Shown one piece after another: positions 35,120 to 43,094 of a stretch of 64,000 bases of DNA. Numbering within the stretch: position 1 is the first letter of the stretch; each line of letters begins with the position of its first letter. A program made the translations under genes and the position numbers. The stretch is taken from contig NZ_JPRM01000008.1 in assembly GCF_000737695.1 (NCBI RefSeq), positions 1-64,000 of the forward strand. Direction: 5' to 3'. Below the pieces are notes generated by a model. The model saw only the letters and a list, made by a program, of their open reading frames with translations. It did no database searches and had not been told where the DNA came from. Source of the DNA: Flavobacterium hydatis. GTDB lineage: Bacteria > Bacteroidota > Bacteroidia > Flavobacteriales > Flavobacteriaceae.

Positions 35120-35740
35120 TTATTTTCTATTTTCAGTGCCTAAATCCCGATTTTCAATGGTGTTCCATCGCTCGATTAAAAAACCATGCGGATTATTGTC
35201 GCTTCGTGATACATTGCGAAGATTGCCTTGCGTTATCAGATTTCGGTGTGCAATACTGGTGGTACGAATGATATTTTGAGTAGCATAACATCGGAACCCA
35301 TACGGATACGTATTGATGTCAATTGTGATACTGTCAATCTTTATGGTCTGGCTGACATTCCCTGAGATGATACCAGAGTAATAGCCGTTTTCTTTTAAAT
35401 CGTCATAAATCCGTTTGGCACTGTCATCAGCCAGATAAAGTGCTTTGGTAACATTACTTTTGATTACTTTATCATCGGGATCAAGGGTAAAGAAGAATTG
35501 GTGAAATGTCTTTACATGGTCTCGCGCCTCAATGGGTATGTTGTCTTTCCGGTCTGAAGCGTAAGCTTCCAATGCCTTCCCATTAGCCAGTATATAAACC
35601 TTGTTCTGCATTTGTGATACCAGTGTAAAACTTTTGTAAAGGGAAAAACAGCTAATTATAATGCAGCCTGTAATGACCAGTATGGTAAAACCGCGAACAT
35701 GACGAAAGGCAGTGTCTATATTTTTCATTTTGCTAAACAT
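35120..35740 (-). CDS. traK: Conjugation protein TraK (VirB8-like)
   Basis: A 206-residue bitopic protein with an N-terminal membrane helix (about 19-38). The periplasmic domain begins ILANGKALEAYASDRKDN and contains HVKTFHQFFFTLDPDD and YPYGFRCYATQNIIRTTS, conserved TraK motifs. TraK is the VirB8-like assembly factor of Bacteroidota type IV secretion. It lies between traJ (18 bp) and the TraL-position gene. Confidence 0.93.
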   Translation of the reverse strand: MFSKMKNIDTAFRHVRGFTILVITGCIIISCFSLYKSFTLVSQMQNKVYILANGKALEAYASDRKDNIPIEARDHVKTFHQFFFTLDPDDKVIKSNVTKALYLADDSAKRIYDDLKENGYYSGIISGNVSQTIKIDSITIDINTYPYGFRCYATQNIIRTTSIAHRNLITQGNLRNVSRSDNNPHGFLIERWNTIENRDLGTENRK

Positions 35741-35758
35741 GATACTTCTTTTTAGAGA

Positions 35759-36955
35759 TTATGAATTGCCTTTTAATTTATTGCCCATATAACCGTCTTT
35801 ATCCTTAAAATAAGGAGCTGACTTGCCAGCGTCTGACATACTTTGGTACATACGCCCTGCAGCATTTCCCATTGCATCTGCTGCCATTCCGGCTCCTTGA
35901 GATGCAGTACTCACAGCTGAAGTTGTAGAATTGCTGAAGATACTTGTGACTTTCTGCCCCAATGCCCCGCCACCACCTGCGTGAACAATGTAATTAGCTA
36001 CAGAGGGCACAGTGAAATACCCCACAATACCAATAATCATAAACACCAGATAAGCAACATCAGTCCTGCTAAAGAAAGTATCTCCGTATTCACCCGCTTG
36101 CGCGATATCAATTTTCAGCATATTCTCCTGAATCTTTCCGATGATACTGCCGAATATATTGGCAACGGGAAGCCATAGGTAAATGTTGATGTATCGTGCC
36201 AGCCATACGGTAAGTGTATGCTGGAAACCATCGAAAACCGATATGCCAAACACCAGTGGCCCCAAAATAGACAGTACCACTAGTTGAAATGTCCTGAGCG
36301 TATCAATACATAGGGAAGCAGATTCAAATAATACACGTAGTACTTCGCTCATCCATTCTTTTACTGAATTCCTAAAATTGTAAGAGGCTTTACTCATAGC
36401 AAATTGGATATCATTTCCAATACTGGCAAATTTTCCTTCTCCCTCAGGATTGGCATCATCATGAGTGTACTTGTACCATTTGTCTCGATCACCACTTCCG
36501 TCAGCACCAACATACATCTGCCAAGGATTAGTACTCTTTAATGCTTCTTCTTTTTCTTTAAGCAATCGCTCAATTGCTTTGTTTGATCCTTCCACCATTG
36601 CAGCAGTGGCTGTAACAGTAGGTTTCATGACGCCATTAATCATATACAATACCGATGGGAAAATCATGATGCAAAATCCAATCACAAATGGGCGAAAGAG
36701 AGGGTAGAAGTCTATTGGTTCTGCGCTGGCAATATGCCTCCAAACTCGAGAGGCGATATACCATATAGCTGCAAAACCGGCAAGACCTTGCCCAACCCCG
36801 AGCAGGTTATTGCACAATGGCATCATCTCATCATATAACTGTTCCAGTACACTATGCAGGCTGTTCATTTCGTCTGCCACTCCTTGTGCTTGGCTAGTAA
36901 AAGGCAACAGGCCCCCTAGGATAGTCAATAGAACTTCCTTATTTATATTTATCAT
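35759..36955 (-). CDS. traJ: Conjugation protein TraJ (VirB6-like)
   Basis: A 398-residue polytopic membrane protein. It has a signal-like N-terminus and several membrane helices around residues 55-75, 90-110, 210-260 and 290-320. The Ala/Gly-rich C-terminal tail (about 330-398) contains HAGGGGALGQKVTS. This is the TraJ/TrbL-like VirB6 channel component. Transcribed with the TraI-like genes upstream. Confidence 0.92.
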   Translation of the reverse strand: MININKEVLLTILGGLLPFTSQAQGVADEMNSLHSVLEQLYDEMMPLCNNLLGVGQGLAGFAAIWYIASRVWRHIASAEPIDFYPLFRPFVIGFCIMIFPSVLYMINGVMKPTVTATAAMVEGSNKAIERLLKEKEEALKSTNPWQMYVGADGSGDRDKWYKYTHDDANPEGEGKFASIGNDIQFAMSKASYNFRNSVKEWMSEVLRVLFESASLCIDTLRTFQLVVLSILGPLVFGISVFDGFQHTLTVWLARYINIYLWLPVANIFGSIIGKIQENMLKIDIAQAGEYGDTFFSRTDVAYLVFMIIGIVGYFTVPSVANYIVHAGGGGALGQKVTSIFSNSTTSAVSTASQGAGMAADAMGNAAGRMYQSMSDAGKSAPYFKDKDGYMGNKLKGNS

Positions 36956-36971
36956 AACTGAGGATATTTAG

Positions 36972-37601
36972 TTATTTGGTGAACATGTTGCGAATCGCAT
37001 TTACATCATTACGCTCCTTGGCACGTTGCAAAGCCAGTATTGAAGTATTGTTATTGAAGTTTCTCAGAAACATAAGTTTATCTTGCATATCTGTGTATAT
37101 CTTGTCAATAGATGCCAGTCGTTCGTCATCAGACATTCGCATTTTATTAGCGGTAACCACTGAAGTAAGCTCGTCAAGATTTCTAAGACTTTGTTGGAAT
37201 AAATTATCATACACTCTTTCTAAGTAAGCGATTTCATTGGCATTGAAATTTTGACTATCTCGAAAGTGGTTAAAAGCGGACTTATATTCTTTAACCAATT
37301 GCACCTGATAACTAATAATATCACCAATACGTCTGTAATTCCGTACGGTGGGACTGACTTGCATGAGCGCATCAAGAAAAGTTTCATGCAGGCTGAAATT
37401 ACCTTTGGACAAATCTTTCACCGTATTGTATCCACCGTTAAGCATTTCATACCCCTTTTTCATATCCTTAAGGATTTGTTTAAACTGGGTCAGTTTTTCG
37501 ATGTTCAAAATCAATTGCTGGATTTCCTGTTTTTGGGCTGCAACTTTTAAAGGGAGCAGTAAAACAATAGATACAATTCCTATAATCAGTATTTTTTTCA
37601 T
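36972..37601 (-). CDS. TraI/TerB-like exported protein, copy 3
   Basis: A 209-residue exported helical protein with signal peptide MKKILIIGIVSIVLLLPLKVAA. The mature part has MKKGYEMLNGGYNTVKDL and NEIAYLERVYDNLFQQSLRNLDEL, characteristic of proteins often annotated as TerB-like in Bacteroidota tra operons. It resembles the two genes upstream in its pattern: about 60 helical residues, a VQLVKEY block, and SDDERL with LALQRAKE at the end. Possible VirB5-like pilus-tip component; role not established. Confidence 0.85.
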   Translation of the reverse strand: MKKILIIGIVSIVLLLPLKVAAQKQEIQQLILNIEKLTQFKQILKDMKKGYEMLNGGYNTVKDLSKGNFSLHETFLDALMQVSPTVRNYRRIGDIISYQVQLVKEYKSAFNHFRDSQNFNANEIAYLERVYDNLFQQSLRNLDELTSVVTANKMRMSDDERLASIDKIYTDMQDKLMFLRNFNNNTSILALQRAKERNDVNAIRNMFTK

Positions 37602-37607
37602 AACACA

Positions 37608-38225
37608 TCAGTTTATGCCGTGCAAGACACGACTGGTTTTTGCTTCTTTCAATTCTTTCGCTTTTGATACAGCCATCAGTTTGGTTTTATTACCGAAGCT
37701 TTCGCAAAAGGCATAGCTATCAAGCATGTTCTGGTAAACTGTATCAATTCGTTTGATTCGCTCGTCATCTTTCATCTCCAAGGTTCCGTCTGAAACGATC
37801 GTGAGAAGTTCATCCAAATTGTCGTCACAATTATCTAAAACCCTTTCAAATACTCTTTTGATATAGTCAACTTCATCTCCGTGAAATAAATCATCCTGCC
37901 GGATTTGCGGGTACAAGCTTTTGTAGCTTTTTATGATTTTTATCTGAAGGGCTATAATTTCAGTAATCCTTGCATACTTTTTTATCTTTGGGTTAACCTG
38001 CTTGAGCGAAGTGAGATAATCGGTATGAAGTTTAAATTCTCCACGCTTAAAATCATTTATAGTATTCAGCCCTTTTTTGGCTACCGAATAGCCTTTTTGA
38101 GCATATCCTATATAGGTTTGCAGTGCTGCAATTTGCTGTAAAAGCATCCTCTGCTGTTTTGCCTGTGCGTGCATATTTCCCGAGATGAGAATGGCAAAAA
38201 GCAATAGTAAAAATATCTTTTTCAT
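37608..38225 (-). CDS. TraI/TerB-like exported protein, copy 2
   Basis: A 205-residue exported helical protein (signal peptide to about residue 20, GNMHAQAK). It shares with its two neighbours the layout IGYAQKGYSVAKKGLNTINDF, EVDYIKRVFERVLDNCDDNLDEL and MKDDERIKRIDTVYQNM. It sits 6 bp from copy 3 and 14 bp from copy 1, so all three are translated from one message. Confidence 0.83.
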   Translation of the reverse strand: MKKIFLLLLFAILISGNMHAQAKQQRMLLQQIAALQTYIGYAQKGYSVAKKGLNTINDFKRGEFKLHTDYLTSLKQVNPKIKKYARITEIIALQIKIIKSYKSLYPQIRQDDLFHGDEVDYIKRVFERVLDNCDDNLDELLTIVSDGTLEMKDDERIKRIDTVYQNMLDSYAFCESFGNKTKLMAVSKAKELKEAKTSRVLHGIN

Positions 38226-38239
38226 GATTTTTTGATTTA

Positions 38240-38929
38240 TTACGGAATTCCGTAAAATTTCTTGAGCGATTTGACATCATGTTGTGTTTTGGCTCTTTGA
38301 AGACTGAGCAGTATGTTCTGTCTATTGAAGAGTGTCAGGTCATTATAATTAGTATCGATTTGATCCGCAGCAGCATTTATAATTTCCAATCTCTTGGCAT
38401 CACTCATCTGGGTGGTAAAAGAATCAAGTACTAAAAATATTTGGTCGATATTTTTTAGACTTTCGTTCAATATCCCGGAATAAACGCTGTGCATATAATC
38501 CAATTCGCTTGCATTAAAATGAGCATCCTTTTGAAATAAGTTCCAGGCTCTTTCATACTCGTCCACCAAACGAACCTGTTTTTGGCTAATGTCCTTGATA
38601 CGCTGGTAATAGGTAATAATAGATTTAATTTTTGCCAGTTCCTCATAATAATCCTTGTAGAGGTCTTTTTGTTTTTGTGTCCAATCAGAAATCTCATCCA
38701 GTTTTAGTTTAGATAAAATATTTTCTATTTTCTTCTGTGCGTTCTGTAACCAGATGGTTTTGTTTTGTAGTTTTTGTATTCTAAGGTCAATGGCTTTGAT
38801 TATCTTTTTGGCAACTGCTTTTACCATTTCTAAAATTGGTATTGCCGCAACCTTTTCTGCTGGTCGGGTAGGAGTGCTTATCAGTAAAAAACAGAACAGG
38901 CAAATCATAATTTTCATTTTTGTTTTCAT
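38240..38929 (-). CDS. traI: Conjugation protein TraI-like, copy 1
   Basis: A 229-residue exported helical protein. After the signal peptide (about 1-22), IDLRIQKLQNKTIWLQNAQKKIENIL, WTQKQKDLYKDYYEEL and LDYMHSVYSGILNESLKNID match proteins annotated TraI in Flavobacterial conjugative elements (VirB5-like position). It is the most TraI-like of the three tandem paralogues and follows traG by 26 bp. Confidence 0.85.
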   Translation of the reverse strand: MKTKMKIMICLFCFLLISTPTRPAEKVAAIPILEMVKAVAKKIIKAIDLRIQKLQNKTIWLQNAQKKIENILSKLKLDEISDWTQKQKDLYKDYYEELAKIKSIITYYQRIKDISQKQVRLVDEYERAWNLFQKDAHFNASELDYMHSVYSGILNESLKNIDQIFLVLDSFTTQMSDAKRLEIINAAADQIDTNYNDLTLFNRQNILLSLQRAKTQHDVKSLKKFYGIP

Positions 38930-38955
38930 AATTAGTATAGTTTAGTTTGCGTTTT

Positions 38956-41427
38956 TCATGATGCTTGGGCGCGTAAGTCAATAGCGAGTGCCGCAATACC
39001 TTTTCTAATGTCTCCATCAAATTTCTTAGCGTAGGCTTGTACTTTTACTTTTTCAGTTTCTTCAGTGGTGTAGGCGAGATATTCTTCCAGAGATACCTCG
39101 GTGCGATATACTTTTGATTGCATGCCTCCGAGTGAGATAAACACTTCTTTGTATTTCTTATCAGGATCATTAGCTTTGTTTACCGAGAGCACGAGTGCTT
39201 TTTCCTTTTCTGTAAGTCCAAGCAGTTCTTGGATTTGTTCGAATTTATTTTGATATTTACTTTGATCCAGTAGTATCTTACAATCACTGTTATTGATAAT
39301 GGCTTGTTTGACTATAGGTGAGGAAATAATATCTTCTACTTCCTGGGTCACTACAATGGCTTCACCAAAAAATTTACGCACGGTCTTGAATAAATACCGA
39401 ATGTAATCTGCCATACCTTCTTTGGCAATTGCCTTCCAGGCTTCTTCAATAAGTATCATTTTACGAATGCCTTTGAGCTTGCGCATCTTGCTAATGAATA
39501 CTTCCATAATGATTATGGTTACTACAGGAAAGAGTATTGGATGGTCTTTGATATTATCGAGTTCAAAAACAATAAAGCGTTCTTTTAACAGATCCAGGTT
39601 CTCGGTTGCATTGAGCAGGTAATCAAATTCTCCTCCTTTATAATAAGGACGCAATACATACAGAAAATTGTTTACATCAAAATCCTTTTCCTTTACCTTA
39701 TCGCCCTCCAGTATGGTTACAAAATCATTTTTTAGAAATTCGTAAAAACTATCAAAACAGGGAAATAAATCCGAATTACCATCTAACTTTTCATAATACA
39801 ATTGCAATGCATTGGATAGGGCTACATATTCACTTCGATTAAACGTTTCATTGTCTTTTTTCCAAAGTGCCAATAGCAGTGTTTTGATGCTTTCTTTTTT
39901 CTCGGTATCGAGTGTATCACCTTCACTGATATAAAATGGATTGAATCGGATGGGATTCTTTTCATCATAGGTAAAGTAGTACCCGTTTACCATATCACAC
40001 AATCCTTTATAACTGTGTCCCACATCAACAAGTACAACATGTGTCCCTTGCTCATAGTAACTTCTGACCATGTGGTTGGTGAAAAAGGATTTTCCACTTC
40101 CAGATGGTCCAAGAATAAATTTGTTCCGATTGGTACAAATTCCCATCTTAACAGGCTCATCACTAATGTCCACATGAATTGGTTTGCCGGTCAAACGGTC
40201 TCCCAATCTAATTCCAATCGGACTTAGGGAAGAACGGTAACCAGTTTCTAAATTCAGAAAACAGGTTGCTTGTTCTGTGAAAGTGTCGAAAGTATCATTC
40301 ATTGGGAAATCTGCGGAATTCCCAGGAATTCCTGCCCAAAAAATCTGTGCGGCTCCTACTGTTTCCTGTTTAGCAACGGCATCCATCTGAGCGAGTGCTG
40401 AAGACACTTTGTTTTTTAAATCTTTGAGTTCTTCTTTATTATCTGTCCAAATCAGTACATTAAAATGAGCTTTAACCGGTAATCTTTGCTGGCCAATTGC
40501 TTCATTAAGAAAGTCATTGGTGGCATCGCGCGCAATAAGGTTCTCCCTGCTATAGGCTGAAAGGGATTGCAATCGCAGTCTTTTACTTTCTAACTTTTGT
40601 AATGTTTTCTGGAAATCCTCTATAAAAATATACTGGTTATAGATATGATTGCAGGAAAGTAATTGACCAAGAGTTGAGGCAAATCCGATACTAAACTTGG
40701 TTTTATCAGTGGAATATCGATCATAATTAATTCGAGAACCACATAGAGCAGGCAGGTCAGCGGCATCGCCTAAAGTATAAATTTGGCAATGCTTGTCTCC
40801 AACCTGCAAACCATCATCGAAAGCAATATCCTTAAATACAAATGAATTTTCCTTTTCAGAAAGGAAACAATACTTTTCTATAATCCCAATCTTTCTACTG
40901 TGGCTTCGAAGGTCATCATTTCCCAGACGAGTTAGTTTCACAAAACCACTATCTTCCAAAATGCGTCTGAATTGTCCGGTACTATCAATAAATTCCTGAC
41001 GTAATTGTGCTTTTAATGTTTCGTGTGGGACGATAGAACTTCTGAGCAAATTGGAAAATAAGGAGCTGGATGTTTTCCTTCCGGCTGGTTTCTTGGTCAG
41101 GAAAATATAGCATGAATGATCCAGAAAAGGGCGCTCATTAAAAAAACGATCACTGCTACGGGTCAGGAAACTAGAATCTTCACTTGTGAAATCTGGCTCA
41201 AACTTACTATCGATAAACCAGTCCTGTTTGTGAAAGACGCTAAATTTTGGAAGTAGTTTTATGGCTTTGAGCCATGCCTGATGGAACGCTTCGTATTCCT
41301 GATCTGACAAAGTAAATATCTCAGGCAGTTCTGCCTTGAATACCACTGTTACATCTCCTTGTTTGGACAGGATGCAATCATGCTCTACATCCATAATCGG
41401 TAAAATATCATCTATCATCTTTTCCAT
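38956..41427 (-). CDS. traG: Conjugation ATPase TraG (VirB4-like)
   Basis: An 823-residue ATPase energising the channel at the inner membrane. The N-terminal 400 residues are the TraC/VirB4 N-terminal domain (start EKMIDDILPIMDVEHDCIL). Walker [12 protein letters not shown] lies near 440-450 and Walker B RKMILIEEAWKAIA near 655-668, followed by VRKFFGEAIVVTQEVEDI. These match TraG of Bacteroidota conjugative transposons. It should not be confused with the VirD4-type coupling protein, which is absent here. Confidence 0.96.
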   Translation of the reverse strand: MEKMIDDILPIMDVEHDCILSKQGDVTVVFKAELPEIFTLSDQEYEAFHQAWLKAIKLLPKFSVFHKQDWFIDSKFEPDFTSEDSSFLTRSSDRFFNERPFLDHSCYIFLTKKPAGRKTSSSLFSNLLRSSIVPHETLKAQLRQEFIDSTGQFRRILEDSGFVKLTRLGNDDLRSHSRKIGIIEKYCFLSEKENSFVFKDIAFDDGLQVGDKHCQIYTLGDAADLPALCGSRINYDRYSTDKTKFSIGFASTLGQLLSCNHIYNQYIFIEDFQKTLQKLESKRLRLQSLSAYSRENLIARDATNDFLNEAIGQQRLPVKAHFNVLIWTDNKEELKDLKNKVSSALAQMDAVAKQETVGAAQIFWAGIPGNSADFPMNDTFDTFTEQATCFLNLETGYRSSLSPIGIRLGDRLTGKPIHVDISDEPVKMGICTNRNKFILGPSGSGKSFFTNHMVRSYYEQGTHVVLVDVGHSYKGLCDMVNGYYFTYDEKNPIRFNPFYISEGDTLDTEKKESIKTLLLALWKKDNETFNRSEYVALSNALQLYYEKLDGNSDLFPCFDSFYEFLKNDFVTILEGDKVKEKDFDVNNFLYVLRPYYKGGEFDYLLNATENLDLLKERFIVFELDNIKDHPILFPVVTIIIMEVFISKMRKLKGIRKMILIEEAWKAIAKEGMADYIRYLFKTVRKFFGEAIVVTQEVEDIISSPIVKQAIINNSDCKILLDQSKYQNKFEQIQELLGLTEKEKALVLSVNKANDPDKKYKEVFISLGGMQSKVYRTEVSLEEYLAYTTEETEKVKVQAYAKKFDGDIRKGIAALAIDLRAQAS

Positions 41428-41470
41428 CTTCTTCTTTTTTACCTACCAGTCCTTTACTTTGAAATAAATC

Positions 41471-41788
41471 TCATTTTCGCATCATAAATATCTTTCTACT
41501 CTGAGATTTTACAGCTTTAGGAATCTGTCGTTTCGCTAAGGCTTTCATCATGCCATGTTCCCCGTATTCATGGCTCATCTTATATATTTTCAAAACCCAC
41601 AATGTCCCTGAAATACCAATTATTCCTATACAAATAAAGGATGGTAAACCAGCGATGTATAGGATTGCAAACAGTATCATAAGAACAATAACACCGCCAC
41701 CCAGGTACCAGATGTATTGTGCTTTTAACCCTTTAAACTCGATGCTTTGGTTAATTCCTTTGTTGATCTGATAGACACTATTTGACAT
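41471..41788 (-). CDS. traF: Conjugation protein TraF (DUF4133, VirB3-like)
   Basis: A 105-residue protein with two membrane helices (about 28-48 and 50-68). It starts SVYQINKGINQSIEFKGLKAQYI and ends in a basic KRQIPKAVKSQSRKIF tail, the DUF4133/TraF pattern. Its place between traE and traG fits a VirB3-like role. Confidence 0.93.
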   Translation of the reverse strand: MSNSVYQINKGINQSIEFKGLKAQYIWYLGGGVIVLMILFAILYIAGLPSFICIGIIGISGTLWVLKIYKMSHEYGEHGMMKALAKRQIPKAVKSQSRKIFMMRK

Positions 41789-41800
41789 GGAGTTATGATT

Positions 41801-42145
41801 TTAAATCCCAAAGAAGGATTTGATTACCGTAGCAACGACCACCAGAAAAACACAACTGCCAAACCAGGCGGCAGCCACTTTTCCCGTATCGGGATCACCT
41901 GCATTCCATTTTTGATATACCTTGACAGCGCCTATGAGTCCTAGTAATGCTCCAACGGCATACATTAATTCTGTTCCTGCATCAAAGTAACTTCGTACCT
42001 GCTGGTTGGCTTCATTGATTCCTGCCAGCCCGTCCTGAGCAAAAGCCTCATAGCTTATTACAAAAAGAATTTGCGCCAAGAGAATACCGATACGGTTTAT
42101 TTTTTTTGGTATAAACTTTTTAAAATTCCAGTTCCACTTTTTCAT
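41801..42145 (-). CDS. traE: Conjugation protein TraE (DUF4134, VirB2-like)
   Basis: A 114-residue protein from the ATG at 42,145 (GTG one codon upstream). It has a long signal-like N-terminus ending around YEAFAQDG, then two membrane helices (about 58-78 and 90-110) with GALLGLIGAVKVYQKWNAGD between them. This is the DUF4134/TraE pattern, a pilin-like VirB2 counterpart. It is preceded by a GC-rich hairpin (42,183-42,268). Confidence 0.93.
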   Translation of the reverse strand: MKKWNWNFKKFIPKKINRIGILLAQILFVISYEAFAQDGLAGINEANQQVRSYFDAGTELMYAVGALLGLIGAVKVYQKWNAGDPDTGKVAAAWFGSCVFLVVVATVIKSFFGI

Positions 42146-42182
42146 CACACATTATTTTTAAAGTTTAAAAATTCAGATAAAA

Positions 42183-42268
42183 AACGGAGGTGTTGCCGCT
42201 GTCGCAGTTCCACTTTCCTGTTACATCTGCCATACTGCGCCGGGACGGACAGGGACAGCTCCTCCGTT
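42183..42268 (-). ncRNA. GC-rich structured element between two tra-region genes
   Basis: AACGGAGG (42183-42190) pairs exactly with CCTCCGTT (42261-42268). GCTGTC (42198-42203) pairs with GACAGC (42254-42259), and GCAGT (42204-42208) with ACTGC (42234-42238). The three nested stems form a long hairpin. On the minus strand it ends in six T, so it looks like an attenuator or terminator 38 bp before traE. Its base composition is clearly richer in G+C than its surroundings. No known RNA family is recognised. Confidence 0.6.
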
Positions 42269-42276
42269 ATATTGTT

Positions 42277-42765
42277 TTAGATTTTTTCGTTCCATAACCC
42301 TTCCGCTTCTGTCTGGGTTACAGATATTGAGGCAAGTGTTTTGCACTCTGTAACAATCAACTCACTTACAGAGGAGCGCAATGCAGAATCTTTTACCGAA
42401 GGATATTCTTTAAAAATCAATTGGATATAGTCCAGAAATTCTTGTTTGTGTAGTTTTCTTTTTGCTGCATCGGCTATAAAACTTTTTAGTCGGGCTACAA
42501 GGGTATCAACGTCCTGAAAGATGGTGTCAAATTCTCCGAACGTAGGCTGGCTGGAAATAGGTTCAGGAGTATCCTGATTGTTTTCTTCGGATTGAAAGTC
42601 TCCATAATCCGGATCTCCTAATCTGCGAAATTGAAGTTTCCTCTTTCCTGATATGACTTCCTTGAGGTCATCAAAATAAAATCGAAATCCAACAAATAAA
42701 TACCAACTTGCCAATAGCAGAATAACTACAACTATGTAATTACCCCATGAAATGTTTGTAAACAT
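42277..42765 (-). CDS. Conjugation-locus membrane protein of unknown function (TraD position)
   Basis: A 162-residue protein with one N-terminal membrane helix (YIVVVILLLASWYLFVGFRFYF, about 10-31) and a soluble helical domain (about 80-162, VDTLVARLKSFIADAAKRKLHKQEF). It is the first gene of the tra transcript. Proteins like this precede traE in many Flavobacterial conjugation loci and are annotated hypothetical. Function unknown; location suggests a channel or assembly role. Confidence 0.8.
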   Translation of the reverse strand: MFTNISWGNYIVVVILLLASWYLFVGFRFYFDDLKEVISGKRKLQFRRLGDPDYGDFQSEENNQDTPEPISSQPTFGEFDTIFQDVDTLVARLKSFIADAAKRKLHKQEFLDYIQLIFKEYPSVKDSALRSSVSELIVTECKTLASISVTQTEAEGLWNEKI

Positions 42766-42790
42766 ACCTTCTTTATTTTATCGTTCTACA

Positions 42791-42925
42791 TTAGTTTCTC
42801 ACAATCCAGGTTTCTAAATCCAGATCTTCATCATTACAAGGCAAAGGAACAATAGATAACAAACTGCTACAAGTACAACTTTTTGTTGTACCCCTGTCGT
42901 ACCCCGTTGCACCCCCAGTAAAATC
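42791..42925 (-). pseudogene. Possible remnant of a gene upstream of the tra operon
   Basis: Minus-strand frame of 44 sense codons without a start codon. The end SLLSIVPLPCNDEDLDLETW, followed by IVRN and a TAA stop, looks like ordinary protein sequence. It could be the 3' end of a lost tra-region gene, or chance. Confidence 0.3.
42873..42915. promoter_or_regulatory. Palindrome plus three spaced repeats upstream of tra genes
   Basis: GTACAAC-TTTTT-GTTGTAC (42873-42891) is a perfect inverted repeat. It overlaps the first of three repeats: GTACCCC at 42,888 and 42,899 and GCACCCC at 42,909 (spacing 11 and 10 bp). The arrangement on one helical face suggests a protein-binding site, possibly the operator of the tra transcript. 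Confidence 0.45.
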
Positions 42926-42965
42926 AAGGAGAGAAAAAATAAAAAAAATGTAAAAAAATAAAAAA

Positions 42966-42985
42966 AGCCTCCCGAGTGGAAGGCT
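42966..42985 (-). terminator. Terminator of the secreted-protein cassette
   Basis: AGCCT (42966-42970) pairs with AGGCT (42981-42985), with additional CC/GG pairs inside. On the minus strand it is followed by seven T. Confidence 0.7.
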
Positions 42986-43094
42986 AATTAAGAGATAAAA
43001 TGAATTATTTTTAGGGTAGTTTTTAGTTCGAAAATTCCACTAAATTTTCAAATGACTACAAAAGTGTGTTAGCGGTAGTTTTTTTACGTTTTAC

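Larger units (their letters stand above)
42766..43094. other. Intergenic region with repeats and ORF remnant
   Basis: This 329-bp gap precedes the tra transcript. It contains a 44-codon start-less reading frame ending at 42,791, a palindrome and three short repeats (42,873-42,915), a long A-rich run, a hairpin terminator (42,966-42,985) for the cassette genes on the right, and the left cassette end (about 43,028-43,080). Confidence 0.6.

Noticed and set aside
38956..41427. TraG as a VirD4-type coupling protein
   Set aside because: The N-terminal domain and gene order show the VirB4-like TraG of Bacteroidota elements; a separate coupling protein is absent.
42071..42280. 69-codon plus-strand frame through the GC-rich hairpin
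   Set aside because: It is antisense to traE and the structured element, and its composition follows the hairpin rather than coding sequence.
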